The notes: generated by a model not told the origin, from the letters alone. Numbered from the stretch's first letter, positions 52,469-62,076 are shown. The stretch is DNA of 64,000 bases from Sphingobium nicotianae (GCF_018603885.1 NZ_JAHGAW010000015.1:61840-125839), one strand, 5' to 3'. Translations and numbers: made by a program.

Positions 52469-53596
52469 TCAATCTGCTGATGGAAACTGCCGGCGCAACG
52501 GTATGAGAATGTCTTCAACTAAGACGGTGCGGTCAAGACCGAGTGCTGCGCGCCGCGTGGTGAGGGTAACCGGTGGTCGTTCACGCTCGCCTCCCATTCC
52601 CAACTGCATTGAATTCGGTCTTGCAGCGTGTTGTGCCTGTGTCCGCCAACCGCGGTACTCTACCCCCGACAATCGAACCGCTATTACCAAGTGCGTCAGC
52701 CGCTGCGTACGGTCGATGTGATCGATGATTTCTGCCGCGAAATCGAGCGCCATGCCGAGTCGATTCTGGACTGACTCCTCAATGATCACCATGCCGCTCA
52801 TATGATCCATACCCCGACCCTGAGAACGAGGCTCATCTAGAGGAACACGAACAGCAATCGATCCATGCTCAGTCAAACGTATACTAGCACCGCGCTCTTG
52901 GCTGAGTATCAGGTCGGCTCCATCGAGACCGCTGGTAGTGCCCAGCGAACGGTCGAACAGTCGATTTTTTCCGTACAACGCCGACTGCTCCAGACGTTCG
53001 GCAAGACCTTCGTCTTCAAGTTCGACCGGGCGCAGTATCCGCTGCCGCGGCCCGCCAACTACGACCAGTTCGAGCATGGCAGATGTTGCTTGGTTCCGGT
53101 TTTCCCTTGGCAGCATTGCGATGGCGCTCGCCACCATTTCCTGTTCATCAACCGGCGCTGTTGCATTAGCCAAAGTGACGTCGTGTAGTGCGCGCGTAAG
53201 GCCATCTTGCAAGTCGTCGGGCGCAATAAAACTACCCCGGAACAGCCCGCCTTCCCAAGCCTGCACTTCGGCTATGAAAGCCGCCTGCTCGGGGCCAGGC
53301 GCTATGCCCTCTTGAACGAACGCGAGAACTGGCTTGGTTTCGCGCGCCTCTCGATATTCCTGGTGGGTCGCTGACAAAGGGGAGCTATGCGGCACAAATC
53401 CATAATGCTCGCCGAGGATCAGGACCATCATGTCACTGCTTCTTAAACCTTGTAGGCAAGCGATCTGCGGCGAGTTCGGCTGAGCGCCAAAGTCTTCGGC
53501 CATCACGGGCTCATGTCGCAGCGTGGTGACGGCTCGGCGCGCAGCTGCTCGCTGAGCTTCGAAGCCAGTAATCAGTGAGCTGATAAAAATGCGCAT
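52469..53596 (-). CDS. DUF4062-domain protein
   Basis: A 375-residue protein. Residues 1-100 are a DUF4062 domain: MRIFISSLITGFEAQRAAAR, VMAEDFGAQP, CLQGLRSSDMMVLILGEHYG and HQEYREARETKPVLAFV, a TIR-like nucleoside-binding fold. The remaining 275 residues have no recognised domain. DUF4062 often appears at the N-terminus of large STAND or other immune-type proteins; here it is on a short protein. Codon use is less GC-biased than in the trb genes next door, suggesting separate cargo. Confidence 0.75.
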   Translation of the reverse strand: MRIFISSLITGFEAQRAAARRAVTTLRHEPVMAEDFGAQPNSPQIACLQGLRSSDMMVLILGEHYGFVPHSSPLSATHQEYREARETKPVLAFVQEGIAPGPEQAAFIAEVQAWEGGLFRGSFIAPDDLQDGLTRALHDVTLANATAPVDEQEMVASAIAMLPRENRNQATSAMLELVVVGGPRQRILRPVELEDEGLAERLEQSALYGKNRLFDRSLGTTSGLDGADLILSQERGASIRLTEHGSIAVRVPLDEPRSQGRGMDHMSGMVIIEESVQNRLGMALDFAAEIIDHIDRTQRLTHLVIAVRLSGVEYRGWRTQAQHAARPNSMQLGMGGERERPPVTLTTRRAALGLDRTVLVEDILIPLRRQFPSAD

Positions 53597-53803
53597 AGGG
53601 CGAATGTAGGCCCGGATCCCGCATTGTCCACAGATCGGCGCATGAACGAATGGCGGCTAATGGGACGGCTTTCTATGGGCGCGAACGGCGGCAATGTTGG
53701 CGGATGCGGCCATAAATGCCCTTGCAGTCAGGATTTGAATCTCGTGAGGCAGGGGAGTTGTCGTTTCCGAACTGAGCACTACATAGGACAAGCAGGTGCG
53801 GAT

Positions 53804-54043
53804 TTACAGGCGGTGTATGTTTGACTGTCCCACCTTGCGCTTCTTGCCTTCGAAGCCATCCTTCACCTCATCGATCCACGCTCGAACTTCCTGATCACTC
53901 CAGCGTGAGGCGGAGGACGTGACCTTGTACGGCGCGGGAAACTTACCCTCCTGGATCAGCCGATAGATCATCGACTTTCCCAGCCCGACCCGACGCTTGA
54001 CCTCGTCGAGCTTGAGCAGGCGATCGGGCTGGTCGTCGCTCAT
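53804..54043 (-). CDS. AlpA-like excisionase/regulator
   Basis: A 79-residue MerR-like DNA-binding protein of the AlpA type: LLKLDEVKRRVGLGKSMIYR, LIQEGKFPAPYKV, SRWSDQEVRAWIDEV. AlpA proteins activate excision or transfer genes of mobile elements. It overlaps the DUF2274 gene by ATGA and is the last gene of the long minus-strand trb operon, marking the left end of the transfer block. Confidence 0.9.
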   Translation of the reverse strand: MSDDQPDRLLKLDEVKRRVGLGKSMIYRLIQEGKFPAPYKVTSSASRWSDQEVRAWIDEVKDGFEGKKRKVGQSNIHRL

Positions 54044-54258
54044 TTTCCGCCGGCACGGCTTCGGACGAAGCCGCGATCGCTTTCAAGGAAGGCGCCGAGC
54101 ATCGCCGGGACCAGCTGGGCGACCGGTTCGTCCCGTCCATAGGTCCTGGCGTAGAGCGCGGCATAGTCGGTCAGCGCCTGATGGAGGTCGGGCATCACCG
54201 AGATCGTGAGCTTCATCGGCGTGCGGTCCGGAAGCTGCGGCAGCTTGATGTCGGCCAT
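54040..54258 (-). CDS. DUF2274 protein
   Basis: A 72-residue protein of the DUF2274 family, typically encoded right after trbI in proteobacterial conjugative elements: KLPQLPDRTPMKLTISVMPD, LHQALTDYAALYARTYGRDE and VAQLVPAMLGAFLESDRGF. The pattern is that of a ribbon-helix-helix-like small regulator. It ends by overlapping the alpA-like gene by 4 bp. The function is unknown. Confidence 0.9.
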   Translation of the reverse strand: MADIKLPQLPDRTPMKLTISVMPDLHQALTDYAALYARTYGRDEPVAQLVPAMLGAFLESDRGFVRSRAGGK

Positions 54259-55458
54259 TCAGTCGCTCCTGCTCGAGGGTGGCGCAAGGATCAGGTCCTT
54301 GTGGACGACGAGGCGCACCGGGGCGCCCGGTCGTATGGTGATCGTCGGCTGGACGCCGAGATTGCGCTGGGTGATCTGATCGCCGGCCCGGGCCACATTG
54401 TCCTGCGTCGACATCCGGATCGCCTGAACAAGATCGCTCTGACCCGACAGCGCCAGCTCGGAACTGACGCCCAGCAGGGTCGAAAGGACGACGCCCTTGA
54501 GCAGCTGCCAGGTATGGAGGTCGACCTTGTCGGCGAGACCGGCGTTGCCCGACGGATCGGTCGCCGGCACGTTGTCGATCCGCAGCGAGCTGCCGTCCGG
54601 CATGACGATGCGTTGCCAGACGATGAGCGCGCGCTTCTGCCCGAAGGCGACGACGCTGTCGTAACTTCCGATGAGCCGCGCGCCTTGCGGTACGAGCAGG
54701 ATGCGACCGGTCGCACTGTCGAAGATGTTCTCCGTGACCTGGGCGGTGACCAGTCCCGGGAGATCGGATCGCAGCCCGGTGATCAGGCTGGCCGAAATCA
54801 CGCTGCCGGCCGACAGTGTGTACGGCGACGGCAACGCGGCCAGCGCGTAGGGATTGATGTCCCCCGTCGCATCACGTTTGCCGACGAAGGCGGCCTTGCG
54901 TGCCTGCGCGTTCGGATCCCGATCCGGATCGAGCGCGACCTTGTCGGCATCGCTCGCCGGCGCGGGCGACGACTCGGCCGCAACGGGTTCAGTCGGCGTC
55001 GAGACCTGCCGGTTCTGCACGAGCACGCCGGATTCCCGGGCGGCCTTGAGTTCGGCCAGTCGACGTTCGCGTTCCGCGGCCTCCGCCTGCTGCAGTTGCT
55101 GGCTGCCGGGGTCCACGCCGGTCGCCAGCTGCTGCTGCCTCTCCAGGATCGGCTTGCCGAGGTCTCCGGGAAGCGGCGGGCCGAGCCGGGGCACGTCGCC
55201 ATAGGTGGCAGGCGCGCCGTTCAGACCGTCGCTCATGGGCCGCACGTTCGGCTGCGAGAGCTCCTGCTGGTTTTCGCCGTGCTGGAACAGGCGCGGCTTC
55301 AGCGCCATCCACGTCACGGCGATCAGGCTGACCGAGCCGATGGCGGCGATCGCAATGATCACACCGCGCTTGAACCGGATCGCGCGCGGTGGTCGGGCGC
55401 GGATCGCCAGCGTCTCGGGGTCGAGCTTCGCATTCTGCGGGAGTGCGGTCTCGGTCAC
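54259..55458 (-). CDS. trbI: conjugal transfer protein TrbI (VirB10-like)
   Basis: A 399-residue protein that links inner and outer membranes in the type IV secretion channel. One inner-membrane helix (about 30-50, GVIIAIAAIGSVSLIAVTWM), a proline-rich and coiled linker, and a C-terminal VirB10 domain: SVISASLITGLRSDLPGLVT, QVTENIFDSATGRILLVPQG, RLIGSYDSVV and TIRPGAPVRLVVHKDLIL. It overlaps trbG by 4 bp. Confidence 0.95.
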   Translation of the reverse strand: MTETALPQNAKLDPETLAIRARPPRAIRFKRGVIIAIAAIGSVSLIAVTWMALKPRLFQHGENQQELSQPNVRPMSDGLNGAPATYGDVPRLGPPLPGDLGKPILERQQQLATGVDPGSQQLQQAEAAERERRLAELKAARESGVLVQNRQVSTPTEPVAAESSPAPASDADKVALDPDRDPNAQARKAAFVGKRDATGDINPYALAALPSPYTLSAGSVISASLITGLRSDLPGLVTAQVTENIFDSATGRILLVPQGARLIGSYDSVVAFGQKRALIVWQRIVMPDGSSLRIDNVPATDPSGNAGLADKVDLHTWQLLKGVVLSTLLGVSSELALSGQSDLVQAIRMSTQDNVARAGDQITQRNLGVQPTITIRPGAPVRLVVHKDLILAPPSSRSD

Positions 55459-56399
55459 GACGCCCTCCGTCGTGTGTCGGACTGACCGGTGCGGTTGATC
55501 CGCACGATCTCCTGGCGTTTCAGACCGAGGCGCAGCTCGGCCGTCTCGAACAGGCGATCGACGACGTAATATCGACCCTGCACGCGATAATTGACGAGCT
55601 GAGCAGCGCCTTTCGCGTCGACGAGAAAGAGCGGCGGTGCTTCACCGGTCCCGAGATCTGACGGAAATTCGATGTAGGTCTGGCGGCCGTCGTCGAATGC
55701 ACGGACCGGCCGCCACGTCGGACGGTCGCCCGAGATGACATAGTCGAAGTGAAGCTGGTCGACCGAAAGGCCGGTGGCAACCGGCTGCGCGGCGCGAGTG
55801 CGATCCGCAGCTGCCTTCAGCGCGATGAGCTGGTCCTGCGGATAGGTCCAGGAGATCGCGACCATCGCCGCGCGTCCAACGCTGGTCAGCGCGAGATGAT
55901 AGGTCCGGCGATCGGTGGTGATGATTATGTTCGTGGCAAGCCCGGGTGCGAACGGCTTGACGAGGACGTGCGTTCGCCGTGAATCGCCGGTCCCGCTGGT
56001 GGTGTCGCCGATGACCCATCGCACGGTGTCGCCCGCGGCGACCGCTCCCAGCACTTCGCCGGGCTGAAGCGTGATGTCGGTCACCTGTCCCGGAGCGGTG
56101 AGCACATGATAGACCGACCCGTCGCTGAACGGGTAGACCTGCACCGCGTTGATGTAGCCGGCCGTCGCCGGCTCCAAGGTCGCAGCACGATTTGCAGCGC
56201 GCACCCGCAGCTCCGCTGGCGAGGGTGGCAGGCGTCGACGCGGGGCGGCCGGCGGCGTGACGACGGGCATCGGCACTGCGGCGACCGGCGCCGCAACGGG
56301 CGGGATGGTGCCGGCCGATGATGGCGGCGGCGCTGGAACGGTTTGCGCTGAAGCGCTGCCGGCGCTGGCGAGCAGCGCGACAAGAAGGTGGAATCTCAT
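55455..56399 (-). CDS. trbG: conjugal transfer protein TrbG (VirB9-like)
   Basis: A 314-residue outer-membrane-complex component. Signal peptide 1-19 (ASAGSASAQ), a proline/alanine-rich linker to about 70, then a VirB9 domain: VQVYPFSDGSVYHVLTAPGQ, VTDITLQPGEVLGAV, VIGDTTSGTGDSRRTHVLVK and the C-terminal DGRQTYIEFPSDLGTGEAPP. The start at 56399 precedes the signal peptide; the longer frame is the trbF shadow. It overlaps trbF by ATGA. Confidence 0.95.
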   Translation of the reverse strand: MRFHLLVALLASAGSASAQTVPAPPPSSAGTIPPVAAPVAAVPMPVVTPPAAPRRRLPPSPAELRVRAANRAATLEPATAGYINAVQVYPFSDGSVYHVLTAPGQVTDITLQPGEVLGAVAAGDTVRWVIGDTTSGTGDSRRTHVLVKPFAPGLATNIIITTDRRTYHLALTSVGRAAMVAISWTYPQDQLIALKAAADRTRAAQPVATGLSVDQLHFDYVISGDRPTWRPVRAFDDGRQTYIEFPSDLGTGEAPPLFLVDAKGAAQLVNYRVQGRYYVVDRLFETAELRLGLKRQEIVRINRTGQSDTRRRAS

Positions 56400-57202
56400 T
56401 GACGGGTCTCCGCTTGTGGTTGCTGAGGCTGGGCGAGGCTCGGATCGAGCGGCGATCCGAGCGGCAGGTTCGCTGTCGGCGCTGCTGCGGGGCGCGAGGG
56501 TGCCGGCGCTGTCGTTCCGGGCTCCAGCTCGCGGCTCCAGTCGACCGCGTCGACGTAGAGACCGAGAGGATTGCGTCGAAGAGCGTCCGCTGTCGGCGGC
56601 GACTTGAGCACGACCGTCAGGATTCCGGTCCAGTGCGTCGATCCGGCCTGCGCGCCGCGCTCGTAGGCGGTCTCGATCCATTTCACCTGAAAGGAGCGAT
56701 CGGAGGCGCGGACCACGCTGGTGACCTGCACCGAGACTGTCCTTTCACCCACGCGACCGAACGGGTCTGCAGAGCGGGCATAGTCTCCGAGGAAGACGGC
56801 GCCTCGCTTGGTCGTGAAGTCGTAGGCCGACAGCCAGTCCTGGCGCATCAGGACCGGATCGAGCGACACCGAGCGGACGCTCGTCACGAACCGCCCGAGG
56901 AACCATGCGATCTGCGGATCGGTCGGATGGTAGACGGCACCGGCGGCCGACACGGCACGGGGTTCGCCGAGCTTGTCGACCTCCACAACATAGGGGACGA
57001 CACGGCTCTGCACCGACTGCCAGAGCAGACCGCCCGAGAGGGCGGCGGTCAGGCCGAGGCATCCGAATGCCATCAGACGCCAGTTCCGGGCCTGCACGCG
57101 GGCGGAGCCGATCCGATCGTCCCAGAGCTGACCGGCTCGCTGGAATGGCGTTTCGGGTATGGGCGATCGCCCATAGCGTTGCACGGCACGTTTGAAGATC
57201 AT
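56396..57202 (-). CDS. trbF: conjugal transfer protein TrbF (VirB8-like)
   Basis: A 268-residue bitopic inner-membrane protein: a basic N-terminus (IFKRAVQRYGRSPIPETPFQ), one membrane helix at about 43-63 and a periplasmic VirB8 domain (VVPYVVEVDKLGEPRAVSAA, DYARSADPFGRVGERTVSVQ). A Pro/Ala-rich tail follows. It overlaps the trbL and trbG genes at either end, so the operon is tightly packed. Confidence 0.95.
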   Translation of the reverse strand: MIFKRAVQRYGRSPIPETPFQRAGQLWDDRIGSARVQARNWRLMAFGCLGLTAALSGGLLWQSVQSRVVPYVVEVDKLGEPRAVSAAGAVYHPTDPQIAWFLGRFVTSVRSVSLDPVLMRQDWLSAYDFTTKRGAVFLGDYARSADPFGRVGERTVSVQVTSVVRASDRSFQVKWIETAYERGAQAGSTHWTGILTVVLKSPPTADALRRNPLGLYVDAVDWSRELEPGTTAPAPSRPAAAPTANLPLGSPLDPSLAQPQQPQAETRQ

Positions 57203-58503
57203 CAGTCGTCCCTTTCCTTGATGTCGGGGGTGGCACCGGCGCCGCCGCGGTCGCCTTGACCGATGGCGTTGATGGCAGCCTGGCGGTGGTGTCGAGCGGA
57301 CGCCTGATCCTTCATCGCGCGCGCCCAGCCGGGCATGCTGCGGGCGTCATCGGCGGCGGCACCGGCGGCCGCCTGCCGACCGACCATGGCGTTGAAGGCA
57401 CCCAGCCGGCCGGCTTCGGCGGCCTCGCCGAGCCCGAGGGCTGCGGACATGCGCGAGCGGGCAGCACTGGAGGCGGCGGTGGCGACCCCCTTCATCCCGG
57501 CGCCGACGGACGCCGAGCCGCTCGCCTCCTGGCCCAGCTTGTAGGCCGTGCCAGCGGCAGACCCCATCGTAGTGCCCGCCCGGACGGCGCCCATGCCGGC
57601 CGCTGCCAGTCCGCGTGCGGCGCCGGCGGCGCCCGCCGCGCCCAGCACGATGACGCCCCCGGCGCCCAGAGCCGTGCCGAACGCCGCGCCGGCACCGAGC
57701 TGCGGCGCGCCCGATACCAGTCCCGAGGCGATCCCGGGGCCGAAGATGCCGAGGCCGAAGAGCGCAAGGCTGGCGAGCACGAGGCTCAATGCCTGGCCGA
57801 TATCGGGCTCCTGGCCCTGCAGGGCGGTGGTGAACTGGGAGAAATAGTTGGAGCCGATGCCGACGATCACGGCGAGCACCATGACCTTGATGCCGGAGCT
57901 GACGACGTGTCCGAGCACGCGCTCCGCCAGGAAGCTCGTCCGGTTCCAGAGCGCGAAGGGGACGAGGATGAACCCGGCAAGCGAGCTCAGCTTGAACTCG
58001 AGGATCGTCACGAACATCTGCACGGCCAGGATGAAGAAGGCGAGGATGACGAGCACCCAGGCGATCAGCAGGACCATGATCGTGAGGAAATTGTCGAAGA
58101 AGCTGGTGAAGCCCATCATCTGCGAGGCCTGCTCGAGCAGGGGCCAGGCCGCGGAGAAGCCGGTTCCGGCGAGGCGACCGGGCTTGAGCAGGTCCGCCGC
58201 CGCCATCCCGCCCCCGCCAGCGGTCAGCCCGGCCTGGGCGAACGAGCGGAAGATGATGTCGGCGAGCGTCGAGAAGCTGTTCAGGATGAACGCGAAGGCG
58301 CCGATGTAGAGGATCTTGCGGATCAGGCGTCCGAGAACATTGTCCTCGCCGCCGAGCGTCCAGAACAGGCCGGCCAGCGTGATGTCGAGCGCGATCAACG
58401 TCCGACTGAGGAAGCTGACGTCGCCGCCGAGAAGGCCGAACCCACTGTCGATGTAGGTGATGAAGGCCTGCATGAACTGGTCGATGACGTTGAGGTCGTT
58501 CAC
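57202..58503 (-). CDS. trbL: conjugal transfer protein TrbL (VirB6-like)
   Basis: A 433-residue polytopic inner-membrane protein with about six or seven helices in residues 1-280 (including LIALDITLAGLFWTLGGEDN, VLVILAFFILAVQMFVTILE and GFILVPFALWNRTSFLAERV), followed by a Gly/Ala-rich cytoplasmic tail. The TrbL/VirB6 signature FILVPFALWNRTSFLAE is clear. The start at 58503 (MNDLNVIDQFMQ) is typical. Confidence 0.95.
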   Translation of the reverse strand: MNDLNVIDQFMQAFITYIDSGFGLLGGDVSFLSRTLIALDITLAGLFWTLGGEDNVLGRLIRKILYIGAFAFILNSFSTLADIIFRSFAQAGLTAGGGGMAAADLLKPGRLAGTGFSAAWPLLEQASQMMGFTSFFDNFLTIMVLLIAWVLVILAFFILAVQMFVTILEFKLSSLAGFILVPFALWNRTSFLAERVLGHVVSSGIKVMVLAVIVGIGSNYFSQFTTALQGQEPDIGQALSLVLASLALFGLGIFGPGIASGLVSGAPQLGAGAAFGTALGAGGVIVLGAAGAAGAARGLAAAGMGAVRAGTTMGSAAGTAYKLGQEASGSASVGAGMKGVATAASSAARSRMSAALGLGEAAEAGRLGAFNAMVGRQAAAGAAADDARSMPGWARAMKDQASARHHRQAAINAIGQGDRGGAGATPDIKERDD

Positions 58504-58536
58504 GGTGGCGATGTCCTGACGAGATGGGGAGAAATG

Positions 58537-58576
58537 CCGCGGGGCGCGCCTGGGGGAGCTGCGACGCGCCCCGCGG
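58537..58576 (-). other. 12-bp perfect hairpin between trbJ and trbL
   Basis: CCGCGGGGCGCG (58537-58548) pairs with CGCGCCCCGCGG (58565-58576) across a 16-nt loop. It lies in the only sizeable gap (117 bp) of the trb operon and may protect or partly end the transcript. No trbK-like lipoprotein gene is present in the gap. Confidence 0.6.
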
Positions 58577-58620
58577 CGACGTCGGCGGAGGGGCGAGGTC
58601 CGTCGACGCCGTGCCGGCGC

Positions 58621-59370
58621 CTACTGGGGGGTGTAGGCGTTGCCGGAGCCGAGGAACTTCTTCGTCGCGCCCTGCGCGTCCGACTGGGCCTGCGCGCGGC
58701 TCGCCCGCTCGATCGCATCGGCGCGGTACTGTGCCGCCATCAGCGTCTGGAGCTGGAACTGCTGCTTGGCGACGAGTGCAAGAAGCTGGTTCGTGGCCTG
58801 CTGCGCCTGAAGCGCGCCCTGCGCACCTTGGCTGCGCTGGACGATGCCGTTGAGCGTGCTCGCGTCCGCAGCGACGTTCTCGACCACCTGCGCCTGGACG
58901 GTCATGGTGTGCTTGTAAGCATCCATCGAAGCATCCAGGCGCGCGCGGGCGTCGGTGACATGCTGGTTGCTGGTGAGAGCCTGATTGAAGCTCGTCGGGA
59001 ACATCGACTGGAACTGCTGGTCGAGGCCGGCGACGCGGAACCGGATGGCCTGCGCCTGGCCCATCAGCTGATCGATCTGCTGGATCGTCTGGGTGATCGC
59101 CTGCAGCTCGGGAAACGTGATCGTGCTCAGGTTCCTGGCCTGGTTGATCAGGCTCTGCGCCTGGTTCTGCAGCATCTGAATCTGATTGTTGATCTGCTGC
59201 AGCGTCCGCGCCGCGGTCAGGATGTTCTGGCTGTAGTTGCTCGGGTCGAAGACGGTGAGCTGAGCTCGTGCCGGCGTCGCCGTCGTCAGCACACCCATCA
59301 CGAGCGAGCCGCTTGCGCCGAGCGCGAGCGCGCCGGCCATCAGGTACTTCTTCAGGGGTATTCTGGTCAT
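58621..59370 (-). CDS. trbJ: conjugal transfer protein TrbJ (VirB5-like)
   Basis: A 249-residue periplasmic protein, the minor pilus component. Signal peptide about 1-36 (ends TPARAQ), then a long helical domain: DPSNYSQNILTAARTLQQIN, NQIQMLQNQAQSLINQARNL and a repeated Gln/Ala-rich C-terminal part. The start (MTRIPLKKYLMAG) at 59370 follows a GGAGAATC-type ribosome site 22 bp after trbE. Confidence 0.94.
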   Translation of the reverse strand: MTRIPLKKYLMAGALALGASGSLVMGVLTTATPARAQLTVFDPSNYSQNILTAARTLQQINNQIQMLQNQAQSLINQARNLSTITFPELQAITQTIQQIDQLMGQAQAIRFRVAGLDQQFQSMFPTSFNQALTSNQHVTDARARLDASMDAYKHTMTVQAQVVENVAADASTLNGIVQRSQGAQGALQAQQATNQLLALVAKQQFQLQTLMAAQYRADAIERASRAQAQSDAQGATKKFLGSGNAYTPQ

Positions 59371-59392
59371 CTTGATTCTCCGGGGCTTGGGG

Positions 59393-61819
59393 TCAGGGAG
59401 CGGTGAAATCGGCGAGAAGGTCGGCAGCCCAGCCGAGATCGGCGGCCGCCAGGAAATCGGTGGCGAACCGGTCGGGGCCGGCCTCGGCGAGGATGGTGTC
59501 GATGCGGCGCTGACTGGCCGGGTCGGATGCACCGCACAGCGCCAGCGCAACCGGTCCGAGACCCAGTTCGAACAGGCGGTTTCCACGCGCGGACTGCAGG
59601 TAATAATGCCGCTTCGGCGTCGCCCGGCTGACCAACTCGATCTGGCGATCGTTGAGACCGAAGCGTGCGTAGGCCTCTCTGCTCTGGGGCTCGATCGCGC
59701 GATCGTTGGGAAGCAGGATTCGCTGCGGGCAGCTCTCGATGATGGCCGGCGCGATGCTGCTGCCCGCGACATCGGCCAGGCTCTGCGTGGCGAACAGGAC
59801 CGCGACGTTCTTCTTGCGCAGGGTCTTCAGCCACTCGCGGATGCGCGCGGCGAAGAGCGGATGGTCGAGGAAGATCCAGGCCTCGTCGAGGATCAGCAAT
59901 GTCGGGCGACCGTCGAAGCGTTCCTCGAGGCGGTGGAACAGATAGGTCAGCACCGGGGCCACGACGCTCGCCTGTCCGAGCAGAGCCTCGGTCTCGAAGC
60001 ACTGGACGTCGGCGAACGCCAGCCCGCTCTCGCTCGCATCCAGAAGCCGCCCGTGCGGTCCGTCGAGCGTGTACGGCTGGATTGCGGTACGCAGCGCATT
60101 GGACTGGAGGAGAAGCGCAAGCCCCGTCATCGTCCGCTCGGCAGGCGGCGCAGAGGCCAGGCTGCCTAGGGCGGACCACACCGCGTCCCTCACCTCGGGG
60201 GTGACGACGACGCGTTCGGCGTCGAGCAGCGCAGCGATCCATTCCGCCGCCCAGCTCCGTTCTGTCGCGTCGTCGATCCGCAGGAGCGGCTGGAATGCCA
60301 GTGCGGCGTCCGATGCGGCGTCGGCCCCGAGAGCATGGTGTGCTCCGCCCATCGCGAGCACGGCGGCGCGCGCCGAGAAGCCCTTGTCGAAGATGTAGAC
60401 CTGGGCATCGGGATAACGGCGGAACTGCAGCGCGATCAGCGCCAGCAGCACCGACTTGCCGGCGCCGGTCGGCCCGACGACCATCATATGGCCGACGTCG
60501 CCGACATGGGTGGACAGGCGAAAGGGCGTCGATCCGGCCGTCTGCGCCACCAGCAGGGGCGGACCTTCGAGATGCCCGTTGGCGACGGGCCCCGCCCAGA
60601 CCGCCGACAACGGCATCAGATGAGCGAGATTGAGGGTATGGATTATCGGCTGCCGGACGTTCGCATAGACATGGCCCGGGATCGAGGACAGCCACGCCTC
60701 GACCGCGTTCACGCCCTCGCGGATCGTCGTGAACCCGAGGCCGCCGACGATCCGCTCGACCTGCCGGATCTTGGCCTCGACCGCAGCGCGATCCTCGTCG
60801 GCGACCGTGATGGTCGTGGTCAGATAGCCGAAGGAAACGTGATCACCGCCGAGCGCCTGAAGGGCGAGGTCGGCGTCGGCGACCTTGTTGTCCGCGTCGC
60901 TGTCGAGCAGCTGGGCGGGCTGATTGTAAAGCACCTCGCGCAGCAGCGCGGAGATCGACTTGCGCTTGTTGAACCACTGCCGGCGCAGCTTGGTCAGCAG
61001 CTTTGTCGCGTCGGTCTTGTCCAGTGCAATGAAGCGCGTGACCCAGCGATAGGCGAAGTCCGCCTCGTTGAGCGCGTCGAGGATGCCGGGTCGGCTCACG
61101 TTCGGGAAGCCGACAAGCGTCAGTGTGCGCAGATGCCGGCCGCCGAGGATCGGCTCGAGCCCGCCGACCAGCGGCGTGTCCGCCAGAAGCGCATCGAGAT
61201 ACATCGGCGTCTCGGGCACGGAGACCCGGTGATGACGGCTCGAGATCGTTCCGTGCAGATAGGTCAGCGTCTCCTCGGACGAGAGCGCGCGGACTTCCGG
61301 CATGAAGGCGGCGAACAGATCGAGTGCGCGGTCCGTCTCGGCGACGAAGGTCGCCAGTGCGGCGTGCCAGTCTCGGCCGTCAGCAGCATCGGGGCGATCG
61401 ACCAGCGATCGGCCCGCCGCGTCCGCGCCGTCTGCCGCAGGAAGCCAAACGAGGGTCAGATGGTAGCGGCTCTCGAAATGGGCGCCTTCCGCCTCGAAGC
61501 GCCCGCGACGTTCCTCGTCGACAAGCCAGGAGACTGGGTCTGGAAACGCGCTGCCCGGATAGCCGAGAGCATCCCGGCGTTCGCCCTCGAAGAACAGCGC
61601 CCAGCCAGTGCCGAACCGCTTGAGGACATTGTTCGCCCGTGCGCAGGCGGAAACGAGCTCCGCCTCGGTCGCGCTTTCGAGATCAGGTCCGCGGAACGAC
61701 AGCGTCCGCTGGAAGCTGCCATCCTTGTTGAGGATGACACCCTTCGCCACCAGTGCGGCCCAGGGAAGATGATCGGCAAGGCGATCGGCGCCATGGCGGT
61801 ATTCACGCAGGCTCAGCAT
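59393..61819 (-). CDS. trbE: conjugal transfer ATPase TrbE (VirB4-like)
   Basis: An 808-residue type IV secretion ATPase. N-terminal CagE/TrbE domain (residues 1-420), Walker A GPTGAGKS at 449-456 and Walker B LLILDEAWIF in the C-terminal half, with FATQSLADVAGS. The ATG at 61819 (MLSLREYRHGADRLADHLPW) is the family's standard start and overlaps the end of trbD by 7 bp; a longer upstream frame is a trbD shadow. Confidence 0.96.
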   Translation of the reverse strand: MLSLREYRHGADRLADHLPWAALVAKGVILNKDGSFQRTLSFRGPDLESATEAELVSACARANNVLKRFGTGWALFFEGERRDALGYPGSAFPDPVSWLVDEERRGRFEAEGAHFESRYHLTLVWLPAADGADAAGRSLVDRPDAADGRDWHAALATFVAETDRALDLFAAFMPEVRALSSEETLTYLHGTISSRHHRVSVPETPMYLDALLADTPLVGGLEPILGGRHLRTLTLVGFPNVSRPGILDALNEADFAYRWVTRFIALDKTDATKLLTKLRRQWFNKRKSISALLREVLYNQPAQLLDSDADNKVADADLALQALGGDHVSFGYLTTTITVADEDRAAVEAKIRQVERIVGGLGFTTIREGVNAVEAWLSSIPGHVYANVRQPIIHTLNLAHLMPLSAVWAGPVANGHLEGPPLLVAQTAGSTPFRLSTHVGDVGHMMVVGPTGAGKSVLLALIALQFRRYPDAQVYIFDKGFSARAAVLAMGGAHHALGADAASDAALAFQPLLRIDDATERSWAAEWIAALLDAERVVVTPEVRDAVWSALGSLASAPPAERTMTGLALLLQSNALRTAIQPYTLDGPHGRLLDASESGLAFADVQCFETEALLGQASVVAPVLTYLFHRLEERFDGRPTLLILDEAWIFLDHPLFAARIREWLKTLRKKNVAVLFATQSLADVAGSSIAPAIIESCPQRILLPNDRAIEPQSREAYARFGLNDRQIELVSRATPKRHYYLQSARGNRLFELGLGPVALALCGASDPASQRRIDTILAEAGPDRFATDFLAAADLGWAADLLADFTAP

Positions 61820-62076
61820 GCGAGATAGCCCTTCTGTCTGAGGTGGCGAATCAGGACGGGAGCGAAGGACGGGTCGCGACGGGTCGCGAAGACCGCGATG
61901 CTGTGCCCGACCGCCCAGACGACGATCCCCGCGATCCATTGCTGGAGACCGAGACCGATCGCCGCCGCGAGCGTCCCGTTGACGATCGCGAGGCCGCGCG
62001 GTGCACCGCCGAGGAGGATCGGCGCTCCGAGGCTCCCGTGGATGGGAACCTCGAAGCCTTCGATATGCTCGCTCAC
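61813..62076 (-). CDS. trbD: conjugal transfer protein TrbD (VirB3-like)
   Basis: An 87-residue inner-membrane protein with two helices. A GTG start at 62076 overlaps the trbC stop (GTGA), giving VSEHIEGFEVPIHGSLGAPI and LLGGAPRGLAIVNGTLAAAI, the TrbD signature, then IVVWAVGHSIAVFATRRDPS. The open frame upstream is a trbC shadow. Confidence 0.93.
   Translation of the reverse strand: MSEHIEGFEVPIHGSLGAPILLGGAPRGLAIVNGTLAAAIGLGLQQWIAGIVVWAVGHSIAVFATRRDPSFAPVLIRHLRQKGYLAC

Noticed and set aside
57256..59406. 716-codon plus-strand frame opposite trbL and trbJ
   Set aside because: Spans the complement of two well-identified transfer genes; composition is that of a shadow frame.
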